Source: Flammula alnicola
Taxonomy: Eukaryota > Basidiomycota > Agaricomycetes > Agaricales > Strophariaceae
Reading direction: 5' to 3'
Assembly (NCBI GenBank): GCA_015499995.1
Contig: JADNRV010000020.1
Location: 124,001-188,000 of the forward strand
DNA: 64,000 bases
Of the stretch, positions 49,358-60,700 are shown piece after piece (positions within the stretch are counted from its first letter, which is position 1; every line of letters begins with the position of its first letter). The notes beneath the pieces are model-generated. The model was not told the DNA's origin. It made no database searches and saw only the letters and a list, made by a program, of their open reading frames with translations. The position numbers and the translations under genes are program-made.

Positions 49358-50408
49358 ATGTCGTTATTGGCCCCACTGGTAGCAGCATTCCACTACTCTC
49401 TGCAACCTATCGCGCCCTTTACTTGGCTTGGCTGGGGAATTAGCACTCTCGATGTCGTCGCGACGATCAGGTTGTGCGTCGTGCTTCGTCAGATCCGCGA
49501 GGTCATGCACCGGCAACATGTGTCCGCGAACGGGACTGGTCAGGTAGAAGAAGCATCGTTCGTGAAGAAGGTATCCACCACCTTGTTGGTTGTCTATGGC
49601 GGCGAGGCGGTAGTTGGTGCGTCGTCTCTCGAATTTTGTTGATCTATGACACTCATTCCTTTCGTTGGTCAGCCCCGTTTCTGTGTGTTCCGCCCTCTTT
49701 CATGGTGTCTGGTGTTTTTCCCGGGCTCTATGCAGCTATCCAGGCCATCGTTGAACTCCTTCCTTCGGTACCCATACCCTCCGCCGAGACAGAATTACCG
49801 TTAGCCATTCTCGACGGTTTTACCCGTGCCTATCTTTTATGCAACCTCATTCCGCCTGCTGTCACCGCCAACGCTCTGCCCTTGATTTCGTCTTCGCCAT
49901 GGACCCTACTAATCACTTCATTGGTATTTCCCGTCCTTGACGCGTTCTGACTCTGAATAACACTGACACCAATTTTTAGCTCGTAGCTAATGGAGGATTC
50001 TTCATGACCAATTTATTCTCCTTCCACAGCCCCACGTCCCTATCTGTTCAGACACCTCCAGAGCTACAGCCCTATGGCTGGACGACGGCAGACATTTGGT
50101 GTGCACCTACTATCACAGCCCTCTATGCCCTCCTCACACATGCCCAACCCTTTTGGGCGGACCTTCACTCTGTCCTTGCCGGAATACTTGGTGCCGCATC
50201 ACTCGGCGAACCTGTCAAGCCTCTCGATCCCGAGCTTGCTAGAGCAGTCTGCGCAGTGCTACTTTCTGGGCTGTTTGCTGGAAGGGCAGCGAGGAACTTC
50301 GGTCTTTGGAAGAAGCCTATCCAGCAGAAGACCGGTGTGTTCTGTAATCTCCTGCATATCCGGATTGTACTCATTCATTTTTTAGAACCCAAGACCAAGA
50401 CGCAATAG
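49358..50408 (+). CDS. Conserved multi-pass membrane protein, function unknown
   Basis: Four exons join as ...YGGEAVV, then APFLCVPPSFMVSGVFPGLY, ...LITSL, then LVANGGFFMTNLFSF, and a short last exon ending EPKTKTQ. Hydrophobic spans: WLGWGISTLDVVATIRL, TTLLVVYGGEAVVAPFL, MVSGVFPGLYAAIQAI, SPWTLLITSLLVANGGFF, TITALYALLTHAQPFW, and ARAVCAVLLSGLFAGRAA. The pattern (GGE..., P, SGVFPGLYAAIQ, repeated small residues) suggests a conserved fungal channel- or carrier-like membrane protein. It faintly recalls TRIC-type cation channels, but I cannot support that. The basic C-terminus (KKPIQQKTEPKTKTQ) is probably cytosolic. Confidence 0.72.
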
Positions 50409-50925
50409 ATTTTATCTTGCACGAATGTGACATTTATTATGGTGATAGAATACCAGCCATCCGCTGCCGCGGTTTCACGATACCAATCACGCATCCTAAC
50501 GACCTCGTACTATTCTCGCCGGTTCATCCTTTGTCTTTCTACAATACTAGATGTAGAATACAACAGTGCTTTGTATGTGCTTCTGCGTTCTTCTGGAGCT
50601 CTGACCTCCTGGTTGCAAATATTCTATATTCTTCTCCTGAGATAATGGCTGTGATGCTATTCCAGCGATTGACAATTGTGTAGATCCTCATCAGGATTCT
50701 ATCCAATGGATTCATGAAGAAATGGGTTGCTAGTACGCATCTAAATCACATGAAGTAAATACAATAATAGCTACAATTTGGGTACAACACAAATGGTGAC
50801 GCGTCGACTTGCCACAGCGAAAAGATGGGTAGTAGAAATTACAGTGCTATATGTATGAAAATTGGAGCTCCGGCTTCCTCTTTTCTCTCCTGCTAAGATA
50901 CAGAGCGGGCCTTCGCAGAATTCTT
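50409..50925. other. Intergenic region
   Basis: No coding signal on either strand that I can support. Confidence 0.5.
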
Positions 50926-51220
50926 AGTACGTCGTGTTGCTTTATTTCTCTTCGGTTTCGGGCCTCCGTCGCCTACCTCGGCCTGTCTCGCTCGCCTCTT
51001 CTTACTCAGCGGGTTTCGAATGTTTCTTGACAGGCGCAGAGTGACGTGGTGGTGGCGGAGCAACAATTATTGTGGGCGCAGGACGAACTGGCCGAGCATT
51101 GGCTTCCGCCTCGGCCTGTCGTCTAATTTTTTTCCTCTGCCAGAGCGACTATCATATCGTCGATGAAGTGCAAAAAAGCGTTATAATCTCGCTCGGCCTG
51201 TGGTTTGAGGACCGATAGGT
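50926..51220 (-). pseudogene. Second, broken copy of a FunK1-type kinase C-terminal tail
   Basis: The minus strand reads ERDYNAFLHFIDDMIVALAE, then after a one-step frame change RRQAEAEANARPVRPAP and APPPPRHSAPVKKHSKPAE. This parallels the tail of the neighbouring pseudogene (DYNTFLGFIDDAIVALAEEG ... RPPRSPHVRKYSKSSQ) at 51345-51595. So about 300 bp of kinase 3' end exist twice in tandem, which implies unequal crossing over or loss of an intervening kinase body. Confidence 0.65.
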
Positions 51221-51344
51221 GCTCGATTGCGGAGCTTTTCGGATAAAACTTGGGGTCTGATTTTACTGACAACCTTGGCCGGAGTGCACCATTAGACTAG
51301 ACACATAGCCGACCTTTGCAGAAGCTGTAGTAGTGCGTCGCATT

Positions 51345-53005
51345 ATCCTATTCCTCGGCTTGACTCGCTGGTCTTTTCTGACTGGATTTCGAGTATTTCC
51401 TAACATGTGGAGAACGAGGTGGCCGTAGCGGAGCAGCAATTGGCATGGGGGCAGGAAGAACTGGCGGTGCTTTAGTTTCCGCCTCGGAATCTCGTTTAGC
51501 TCCCTCCTCTGCCAGAGCCACAATCGCATCATCGATGAATCCCAAGAAAGTGTTGTAGTCTATCTGTGACTGGTTTGAGGACCGCCAGATCGGGGCATCA
51601 GAAGGACTGTTCTCTCGTTTTTGTGATTTCTGTAACATTCTTGGCTTGAGAAATTGGCGCATGTTGTCCAACAGAACTTGAAGGACGCCCCTAAAATACT
51701 CGCTGACACGCCGTCCAGGTGGTAAGAGAAGAAAATGGGTCTCTGAACGGCATGGAATAACAGGGCTGTCCTCCCATTGCCGTATCTCTACAGGGAGAGT
51801 CGTGGTTGGTATCCCTGGTCGCTCGTAGCCAAGGCATATCCGGGCAAGGATGTAGAAGAACGGCTCGAGGTCATCAGGATAATCGTGGGGCGGCATGTTA
51901 TGGGTATAGTTGCAACTCATCAAGACCATGACGGACTGGAAGGCCAGCGTTCCCTACAAATTGCTTAGTAGAGCATTTGTCTTCCTGACGAAAGGGCCTA
52001 TTATCTTGAAATCAACAGGCATTAGGTCTTCGCCGCGACCGAAGGCTAGGGCATGTCTAGGTCGATCAACATCCCTTATTTCCAGCTTCGGCGCCTCCAT
52101 GCTCAAGCGAAATTTGTGCTGATGTCGCGATGAAGAATACCATTATTCCATTATTCCATAATTTTTGATGAACTAAGATGCAACTTATATCAGAAAAGAA
52201 GACGACAATATAACAAACGTTGACCCACCAGCTACAGCGTCGCGAAGGGCATACTACGGAAGCTGTGTTCTGTTTACGAAGTTGTTGATAGGCCATCCGT
52301 ACTTTGAGTGTCGAACGGTAGAGGACTCGGTCAGAGTCTTGGCGGAACGGGTCGAAAATGGGGTCCGTTTGGTTCATTTCTCGTAGATCAGAGATCATGA
52401 CATCGGGAAGTATTGTACCATCTGGCCAACACACCGGCGAGACCACGTATGGCGAGATCGACGCTGTTCCATCAGCACTCTTTGTGTTCCAACAGACGGT
52501 GCCACGACCTCGAATGGCTCGACGGGAATAATTGGTAGGACGTCTGTTTAGCGGATGGCTGTACGGAGTTCCGCTCGTGTCTTTCGCCGTTAGATATCGG
52601 CAGTCACCCTCCCGAACAACGGTGGTGTCGAATCCATTGATGCGGTCGTCGAGGGAGCATACTCCAAGAACGAGCCGCACACAATGGACAGCATCGGTGT
52701 GGATGATGATCTTCGTCGAGCGCTGGGCTCCGCTCCGATCGAACTGATAGAGCTGAGCACTTGCCTCCATCAGGGCGAGCGAGTAAACAAATTTGCGGTT
52801 CTTCTGGGTGATGAAGCATTGGCTAAACTTGTCCTTTCAGTCGATGATTTTATATGGCGAGTAAGGCGAATACTCACCGAGCATACACGTGTATCTGCGT
52901 CGCAATCTGAGTTCAGTTTGATTTCTCCTGGGATGCGACCTGTTTATTTAACGTCATCGCACTTCTTGAAGACATTTTCGATGTGCGATTCTTTGTCGTC
53001 GTAGC
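51345..53005 (-). pseudogene. FunK1-type (fungal-specific) protein kinase, degenerate
   Basis: Minus-strand pieces match the FunK1 kinase family. In order they are YDDKESHIENVFKKCDDVK (then an in-frame TAA at 52946-52944), GRIPGEIKLNSD, RLVLGVCSLDDRINGFDTTV, YSRRAIRGRGTVCW, QKLWNNG with ILHRDIS (catalytic loop), GGAEAGNKG, MLIDLDMP (DFD-like), TLAFQSVMVL, and HDYPDDLEPFFYILARIC. These lie in different frames. An 8-bp tandem duplication (CCATTATT twice, 52140-52155) shifts the frame just before HRDIS, and further shifts flank GAEAGNKG and LIDLDMP. The gene is therefore very probably dead. FunK1 kinases are expanded in agaricomycetes and of unclear function. Confidence 0.75.
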
Positions 53006-53259
53006 ATAGTTCTTCTCGTGGTACGGGCGTCATTTCTCCCTACTTCTCCACAGGTCGTGTACTGGAAAAAGAAAAATCCACGAGTTCAAGAATGATGGCA
53101 ATTGAGAGCATTGAAGCTGAAGCGCTGAAGAGAGGCCCAATGACTAGCGGTTGCAATGCGAGACATGTTCCAGGTGGGGTATGTCAAGCTTTTGGTGCAT
53201 ATTTCCGATTCATGAAAGTAAGCGAGTAGATAGGCCAAAAAAATAGGTTGACTATACGT

Positions 53260-55260
53260 AGCGAAGGAAATAAAGGGTGGGGTACAAAAAAGGAGTGCCG
53301 GAAGGACCGCCGACCGCCCTTTCGATCGCAATTAAATATTGGAAATTTAATTGGAATATTGAAATATTGATATTGAAGCTACGAAGCGGCCGCGAGTTCA
53401 AGCCACTGTCACAAGCTCAGACCCTGTTGACGACCCTTTTCAAATTTCAGCCCTCCAAGAATCCAAAGGTTGATAAGCACAACCTACCTTCGGAAAACAT
53501 TTTTGGACTTTCTAAAACCTATCCTTACGGTCGATCGAGGGTACCCTATTTCTGTGGCGACTTGAAGGGATTCGGAAGGACAAGCAATGGAGACCACGTC
53601 TGGAACTTGGAAGAAGGTTAGGAATGCAATTACATATACTTTTCGTTCGTTTTTTCGTCGGATATTGAACTGCGAACAGTCAAGAGGGTTTCCGTGGACG
53701 GATGAGAGACAGTCTTTCTTGACAAGTTGGTTTGGAGATGGGAGAGTATAGGAGATCCCTTGCAGACTGAACGTGCCACCACCAATTTCAGCCCGGAGAA
53801 GATCTTGGCCCTGTCGCTACTGTCTTCGCAGTGCGTATCTCGAACAAAAATCAGCAGCCATTCGGACTGGGAACTCCTTTCTCGCAGCACGCCTCTCTTT
53901 GCACACATACACAGGTCGCAGCAAGGGCCTCATCGCTGTCCCAAAAAGTTGTCCATCCAGTATAGATACTGCTATGATACGGCCTGAGGCTGGGCGGCAT
54001 CTCTGGCTTGAAGATACAAATACACCCAGCACTGCGGCATGCTCACGGTTCGCGTCTTTCGACGTGGACACTGGACGCGGCGCATTTTCCTGGTCAATAT
54101 TCGACAAGGACATGGCTGAGGCGGGGAAAAAACCATTCTGGAGTGAGCGTTTACAGGGCATGATCTTCCTTGTTTCATTTCTTGGCTTTTCTGTTTCTAG
54201 GCTGGTTATTCCGCATGTTGGACTCTGGGGGATATCTTGGTTATGCAATGCCTTGGGGCACCATTTCGTTGAGAAGTGGTCGCCCTGAGTACCAAGTTCA
54301 AGTTGACCTTCGTTTCTCTGGCTCAAAGTCGCCGTTGCATACGATCCAGAGACGTGTCTCTGGGTCTTTATGCACTCTTCCTTTCTGGTCATGCTGGGGC
54401 ACACATCTGCGGCTGCTGCTCGTTCATGTTTTCATTGTGATGACCTGGACAAGTCGATGACTCACGTTTCGTCGACTCCTGCTTCCTCGAATGTGACTGT
54501 GACATCTGTCACATCGTAAGTCAGAAATGCCGTCCGACGAAAGAAAGTCTGTGGGATGGACGGGTTGGATATAGGTAAAGACGATATTGTTCTGGGACAC
54601 ACCATGGTGAATTGGTTCGCAGACGCACAGAAGAGACGCCTCTTTCTTGAACCATGGCGCAACTCGGAAATTGGACGAAACATTTGCTCCTTAGACGACG
54701 TCGCTTGATGATGAGCGGCTGGTCTCCTTTCGAGACGCTTTCCAGTGGAGATGTTCTGCTGGGCGCTATCTGAATAGAAAGAGTCAGAGAGGGCCTGATA
54801 GTATATCTCTTTCTCGAGCGCCGGCATGATTCGTAGTTTGGAGGAGCTGAGTCTTCCTCCAACATTGATCGATGATCCAGAATCGATGCTCTCTCTGCAA
54901 ATTTCTAGCAGAGAAGAGGGTAATGACAACTCTGCTCGTGTACCGGCCGTGGCAAAGAGGGTGGATGGACGGAGCCTTCTTGAGTACATGCAGGATCTAT
55001 AACAGAAGAAACATATGTCCTTCAAATATTTCTTCATGAAGGGTGGTTTCACTGCTCTCCTGACTCCAAAACGGCTTTTATTGCTCCTGTCTTTCCATTC
55101 GCCTTGGCCGAGGGGGTTGCAGTTGGAGGTATAGCGTTTGAGATGGGAACCCAACAAGCTAGATTGACAGGGACAACAGTGAGTAGCTCTTCGGAGATTG
55201 ATTAAATTCATTGAATAACTGTTGACTGACCTCTATATTTTAGAGACTAGGATACCTCTG
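53260..55260 (+). repeat. Decayed segmental duplicate of 24.0-26.7 kb
   Basis: Patchy similarity in the same order and orientation as the segment upstream of the small gene at 27007. Blocks include GAACTCCTTTCTCGC, GGCATCTCTGGC, TGACTGTGACATCTGTCAC, and TCTGTGGGATGGACGGGT. No intact frame is recognisable in either copy. It ends at the second small gene (55781). The original content is unknown. Confidence 0.5.
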
Positions 55261-55600
55261 TAATTAGGGGCCCCAGTTGTGACCGCTCATGGGCTCAGAA
55301 GAGATTCTACTATCCTGGTTTTTTAATGTCAACCCAAGATTGACCCACTACCAAATATAACTTTTCATTGTTTTGCATTGCTTCTAGGTCCCGAAGTTCG
55401 AGCATAAATATCCTCGTGTCGATTTTTGACCAAAAAAAGACAGAAATGTCGCTGTTGGCCGTACATTCAACTGATGATCAAGTCGACTGTTGGTTACGGG
55501 GGTCGGGTTGTAGGTGGTGTTTACTCAATCTGGGTGCCTTTCTGCCTAAAGTCTGGCCGAACTTTTGGGTTAATTTTCGGACCCTGTTCAAGAAGCGCCT

Positions 55601-55607
55601 TATAAAA
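55601..55607 (+). promoter_or_regulatory. TATA box upstream of small gene copy 2
   Basis: TATAAAA in the context GCCTTATAAAAGG, about 175 bp before the start codon. Copy 1 has TATAAAGG at 26739-26746 in a similar upstream position. Confidence 0.4.
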
Positions 55608-55780
55608 GGTTTCAACACCCCTTCAACCCTTTTATTCAACCCACTCTCATCCTCCTTTCTATTCAATCTCCACATTTTCACGATTGCGCCACTCACTGAC
55701 CTCTTGTCTGAATTTTTTCTCACTGTTGCAATCGCTCTCTTCCTTGGTCTCCTCTTTCAATATAGGAACTTCCTCCTCCA

Positions 55781-56323
55781 ATGTCGTCCACCGCGTCCGA
55801 TTTTGCTCCTTTCCATTTAACGGCCTACGACGATAATATGACCTCAGCACCGCGTCGAAATTCGGAGACGTCGCCGCTCGCTGGACCTAAAAATATTGTC
55901 TACGCCGTGCGTCCTACTTTTGGTCTGTTTTCTCTGTTCTCACACTCTTTCAGAACACTCAAAACCTGCGGTCTACTATGCCGTTTGCATATACAAAATA
56001 TGACCCGTCCGAGGTGTGTATATTCCTCTCCTTCCTCGTTTTTATTCTGCTCACTTTTCCCACTTTACAGCCCGTAGTTGAATTGGACAGGTTTGAGCTG
56101 GACACGCTGTCCAGTGATGAAGACAGTCACGAAGCAATGGACCGTAATAACGCGGTGGGTTTCCTGGTGAGCACAATTCAAACTTTCCCACTTTGTTCTG
56201 CCTGAGAATACGATTGTCTGTTAGCGTAAAGTCATGACGGCTGTGAAATCTGTTGGCCGTAAAATCTTCAGCCATTCCAAAATTCATCTTCCCTTCGCTT
56301 TCTCTGTTCAATCATCCTCCTAG
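55781..56323 (+). CDS. Small four-exon protein, 126 aa, unknown family (copy 2)
   Basis: Exons 55781-55906, 55954-56013, 56071-56166 and 56225-56323 join at codon borders. The product starts MSSTASDFAPFHLTAYDDN and has NTQNLRSTMPFAYTKYDPSE, LDTLSSDEDS, and RKVMTAVKSVGRKIF before LPFAFSVQSSS. It aligns with copy 1 (27007-27538) over its whole length. Exons 1 and 2 have the same lengths, intron phases are identical, and FAPF, NLRST-PF-Y--YD-SE, LSSDED and RK-MT--K-V-RK-F are conserved. Changes are spread over the protein while frame and motifs hold, which suggests both copies are under selection. No known domain. Confidence 0.72.
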
Positions 56324-57755
56324 ATCCTCTTTCACCAACGGCCGTCTCTCAAAAATCCTCGCTCGACATTTGGTCGAATAGTTGCCAGCTCTCTTCAGCA
56401 CTGGCCTCTAGGCGCGACTCCGTCCATAAGCCATATACCTGCCATATGCTATACCTCGCTATGTTTCTTGACAATGTATATATCATACCTGGTCGAATTT
56501 CTCGTACATATCTTTAACCTTGTTTCTCTAGTTTATCTTTGCTCATTTAATGTCGACACATGTCTATAGTTATCTTGTTCAGCTATTTTACTTTGCATAG
56601 CTTTTGTCTTCTATGTCGTATCCTTGGGAATACGTATACGCTCATCGGTTCTCAGACGTGGAACCTCTACTCGAGTACGAGTCGAGGGGCGACCGACGAG
56701 GATAAGTTTCAACGCGTCGACTTGATGAGTCCAAATGCAAATTCTTGATATGCGCCTCCATCATCCACGTATCCAATTAAAGAAACTCCCAATTACAGTT
56801 CGTGTGCATATCATAAAGTCTACAATACTACACGCAAAAAAAAACCTAAAACCCAATATAACGAATCGGAAAGAAAACAAAGAATAAGCAGGGGCCATCG
56901 AGATCAGTACATAAATGATACTACATGTACAATAAGTACACGTGGCCAGCGTATCAATATTTATCTATGAACTCCTGCCAGACATACATACACTGGCGCG
57001 CGTACGAGCCAGGTGGGGAAGAGGAGAGGACGGGGAGTTTACACGAACACAGGCTCGGAATAACGATGCAGATTGTGGATTGTAGATGGACAGTCGGTGG
57101 TAGAACATAGGATAAGATAGGGTAGGATAGATGAAATAAAGTAAAGTAATGTTTGGTTTGAACAGTTTACATTGAGATTGAAAATGGACGATGGATGATG
57201 GATAGAATGGACAAAGGCACACGGAGACGAGTTCTAGCAATGGACATACGGAGGATAAAAATGACAAAAGAAGAAAAAGAAAGGAAATTACAAGTCCGTT
57301 ATTTTTGGCTTTTTTGTTGTTGTGAGAATGGGGTGCTAGAGGATAATAAGTTATGGGTAAGAGGATTGGTGGTTGTGTTAAAAGTTAAAAAATTGTGAGC
57401 AGAAGGAAAAGGAAAGAGTAGGGCAGAAGAAGCAAGCGTGACTCCTGCCGCTGGAGAAAAAACCGAAAAAGATATTGGAAATGATTGCGACACAAGGGCC
57501 AAACATAGACGGGATATGAGGGTGGATGGATGATTGATATCGAATGATTGAATGAGCGGATGGAATGGCAGCGGTCTGTCGATTGAGATATCTGCTCGCC
57601 GGACCTGAACCATGCACGCGACACGCGCTGACCGCATCGCAACCGCATGGCTGCAGATCGTGCTGTCTGACGGTGGCGTGGCGTAATACGTCGTCGACCC
57701 CTGTCTGCGACTGCTGCAAAAGACACAGGGCCAGGTTCATTTCTTTATCCTGCGG
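56324..57755. other. Region between small gene copy 2 and the kinase 3' end
   Basis: Low-complexity, purine-biased stretches but no supported gene. Part is likely the 3' UTR of the kinase (minus strand). Confidence 0.5.
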
Positions 57756-60700
57756 TCAAATGACCTCCTGGCGCGTAATGCTGTCGATCCCCTCGTGGTC
57801 AAGTAGACAGCCGTCCTCTTCCTCTTCGTCCTCTTCTTGGTCCTCCTCCTCCTCCTCTCCATCCACCCCATCCCGCTCCTCCCCTCCAAACTGCTCCAAC
57901 CCCGTAGGCTCGTCATAAAACCGCATCTCCACATCATCATCAATGTCAGGACCATCATAGTCCCACGGATACTCCTCATCCCCATATCCCTCTTCCCCAA
58001 TCTGCATCTCCGCATCCTGGCTGCCGCCCTCGATGGGTTCGACAGCATGAGGTGTCGTATCGTTCTCGTCGAGCAGCTTCTCTTTCTCCCTCCACCACAC
58101 CTCGTCCTCGCCTCCACACATCCACACATCGTCCCACAAGTCGCAGATCCTCGCACGCTTCCTCGGATCCCTGACTAACAGCCGACTGACGATCCTCCTC
58201 GCACCGCGACTCTTAACCAACCGCGGTCCAACCAGTTCTTCCTCGTCCACCTCGTTGGATTGATGTACTTGCTGCTGGTCCTGCTCCTCCTCACCACCAG
58301 GCCACTCCCACTCGCCACGCGCAATACGCATCAGCCAATGCCTGCGATCCGCCAAGCTCCCACGCCCTGCAGCACTACCACCCAGCCCAATACCCCGCTC
58401 GCCCCCGATCTTCGACCCGCCCCGCCTGCCCGGCGCCGCCCCCACGCCCTCGCCAAACGGCAGCTGCCGCCCGACCAGCGCATAGAGCACGACGCCACAC
58501 GCCCACGCGTCCGTCTTGCGCGCGTCGTACACCCCGCCGCCCGTGACGAGCTCCGGCGCGGCGTACGCCTCGCTGCCGCACCGTGTCGAGAGCATCTCGG
58601 CGTCGCCGTTTGCATCGATCTCCACGAACCGCGAGAGGCCAAAGTCCGTCAGCTTGATAAAGGGCGCGGGGGGTAGGGGCAAGGAGGCGAGTTTGGGCAC
58701 GGGTGATGAAGGGCTCAGAGAGCTGAATGTGGGCGTTGTGAGCAGGATGTCTGGATGAGGAGTGAGGAGATATAGATGAGCAATTAAAGCGGTAAGAGAA
58801 GATTAGTCGAAGGAAGAGGTACTGACTTTCAAGCTTGATGTCGCGATGCACTAGGCCGACACCATGCATCCAACCGACAGCTTTACACAGCTCGAACCAT
58901 ATCCGTCTCAACACGGACTCGCCTGCACAAATCAAAAGGACAAGAACATGATATTAGTGGATCGTAAGACATAGCACCTCAAGCCCGACTTACTCAAATT
59001 TCCCCAAGCAACGTCATTATTCAACAACCCGAGGAGATCGCCACCCGGAAGGTACGGAAGAACGAGAATATGATGGGTCGCGGTCGACAGATGGGCAAGC
59101 AGAGGCGTGATATTGGGATGAGAGATGTGCTGCAAAAGCAAAGAAAAATCAGCATCCAAGGACCAAGCTCGAGCAGATAGAGGAAAGACAGGAAAGACAA
59201 AACAGAAAGTAAGAGAAGAACGGCGAAAGGGGAAAGTGGCCAACGGCAAAGCCAAGAGAAGCAAAGTTCCAGACAGTACACTCAAAGAAACAAGAAGTGC
59301 ACTGCGGTAACACACATAGTCGCGTGAAAACGCCACTAGTCGGAACTGATAAGCCAGCCCGCAGACCACGCGACAAAGGTAGTGAAACAGAGCCCATTCC
59401 CTTTAAAACAGCAAAGCAAAGGCAAGGCTTCTCCAGCTGATGGCATACCACCGCTAATAAGGAAGCACACGCCAACGACTCCCAAGAAGATAAAGATAGC
59501 GCAGAAGCGAACAACCCCTCCCCCTCCCACACAACCAAAAACCCAAAAACCCAAAAACTCAAAAACAACCGAGACACCCAAATTACGACAAGAGAAAAGA
59601 AGAACCTCAACGCACCTTGAGCACCTCAACCTCCCTAACGAACCTCACCCTCGTCCTCTCCTCTTCCTCTCTCCTCATCTGTCGCTCTCTGCCGCTCATT
59701 TTCTCCCTTCCACTTCCACTTGCACCTCCACTTGCACCTCCATTCCCACCACCAGCACGCGGCGCCCGCCTCGCTGTCATCTTCACAGCCACAAGCCTCC
59801 CATACCCCCCTTGTTCAGACTCGACCGGCGGGACAAGCTCGAGCCCAGCCCCACACCACCACCACCCCCGCCATCCCCATCATAGTGGCTCGGCTCCATA
59901 TCAACATCGTGCTCCTCGCTTCCACTCGTATCCGCATACGCTGCCGCTGCCGCCGACCCCGACCCCGAGCGAGCCCTCCTCCGCTGTTGCCGCCGCCGCC
60001 CCTCAGCACCAGCATCCACATCCACATCCCTCGGCACGCCCATCTCCCCATCCCTCTCATCCAAATACGCCCTCCCCAGCCGGAACGCCGGGCGCGTGCC
60101 CTTGACGCGCGCTCTAAACTTCTTCAGACTCGCGTCGCGCGACAGGGAGAGCGTCAAGTCGCGCTGGCGGAAACTCGAATGGCGCGAAACGGCCCCCGCG
60201 TCACCCCCGCCACCAGCACCAGCACCACCAGCACCAGCGGCAGCGACAGACCGCCCACTCGAGTTCCTGGACAACGGTAGTACCGACATCTCCGACACGC
60301 CCGAGGGCGACGAGCGGAGGCTCGACGTGCGCGACAGCGTCGTGTCACCACCACCCGACGGCGCACTCGGAGGCTCGATGCGCGAGAGCGGGGAGACGGG
60401 GGATGGGGGCTGAGGCTGAGGTTGAGGTTGTGTGGCGTTAACCGTGTTGTTTGCTGGTGATGGAGCATGGGCAGCGGCAGTCGATGGCCGCGCGAACGTC
60501 AACATGCTCCGGAGGCCCTCTCTCAGCCTGCTCGGCTGCCTCCTAGGCGATTCAACAGTAGACGCAGACGCAGCCGTTGCAGACCCCGACCCCGACCCAG
60601 AGGCACGCGCATCAGGCGGCACAGGCCTCGGCGTAACGTCCACCTCTCCAAACTCTCTCCCATCCCGTCCATCCGCCCCGCGGGGCACCGCTTCCGGCGT

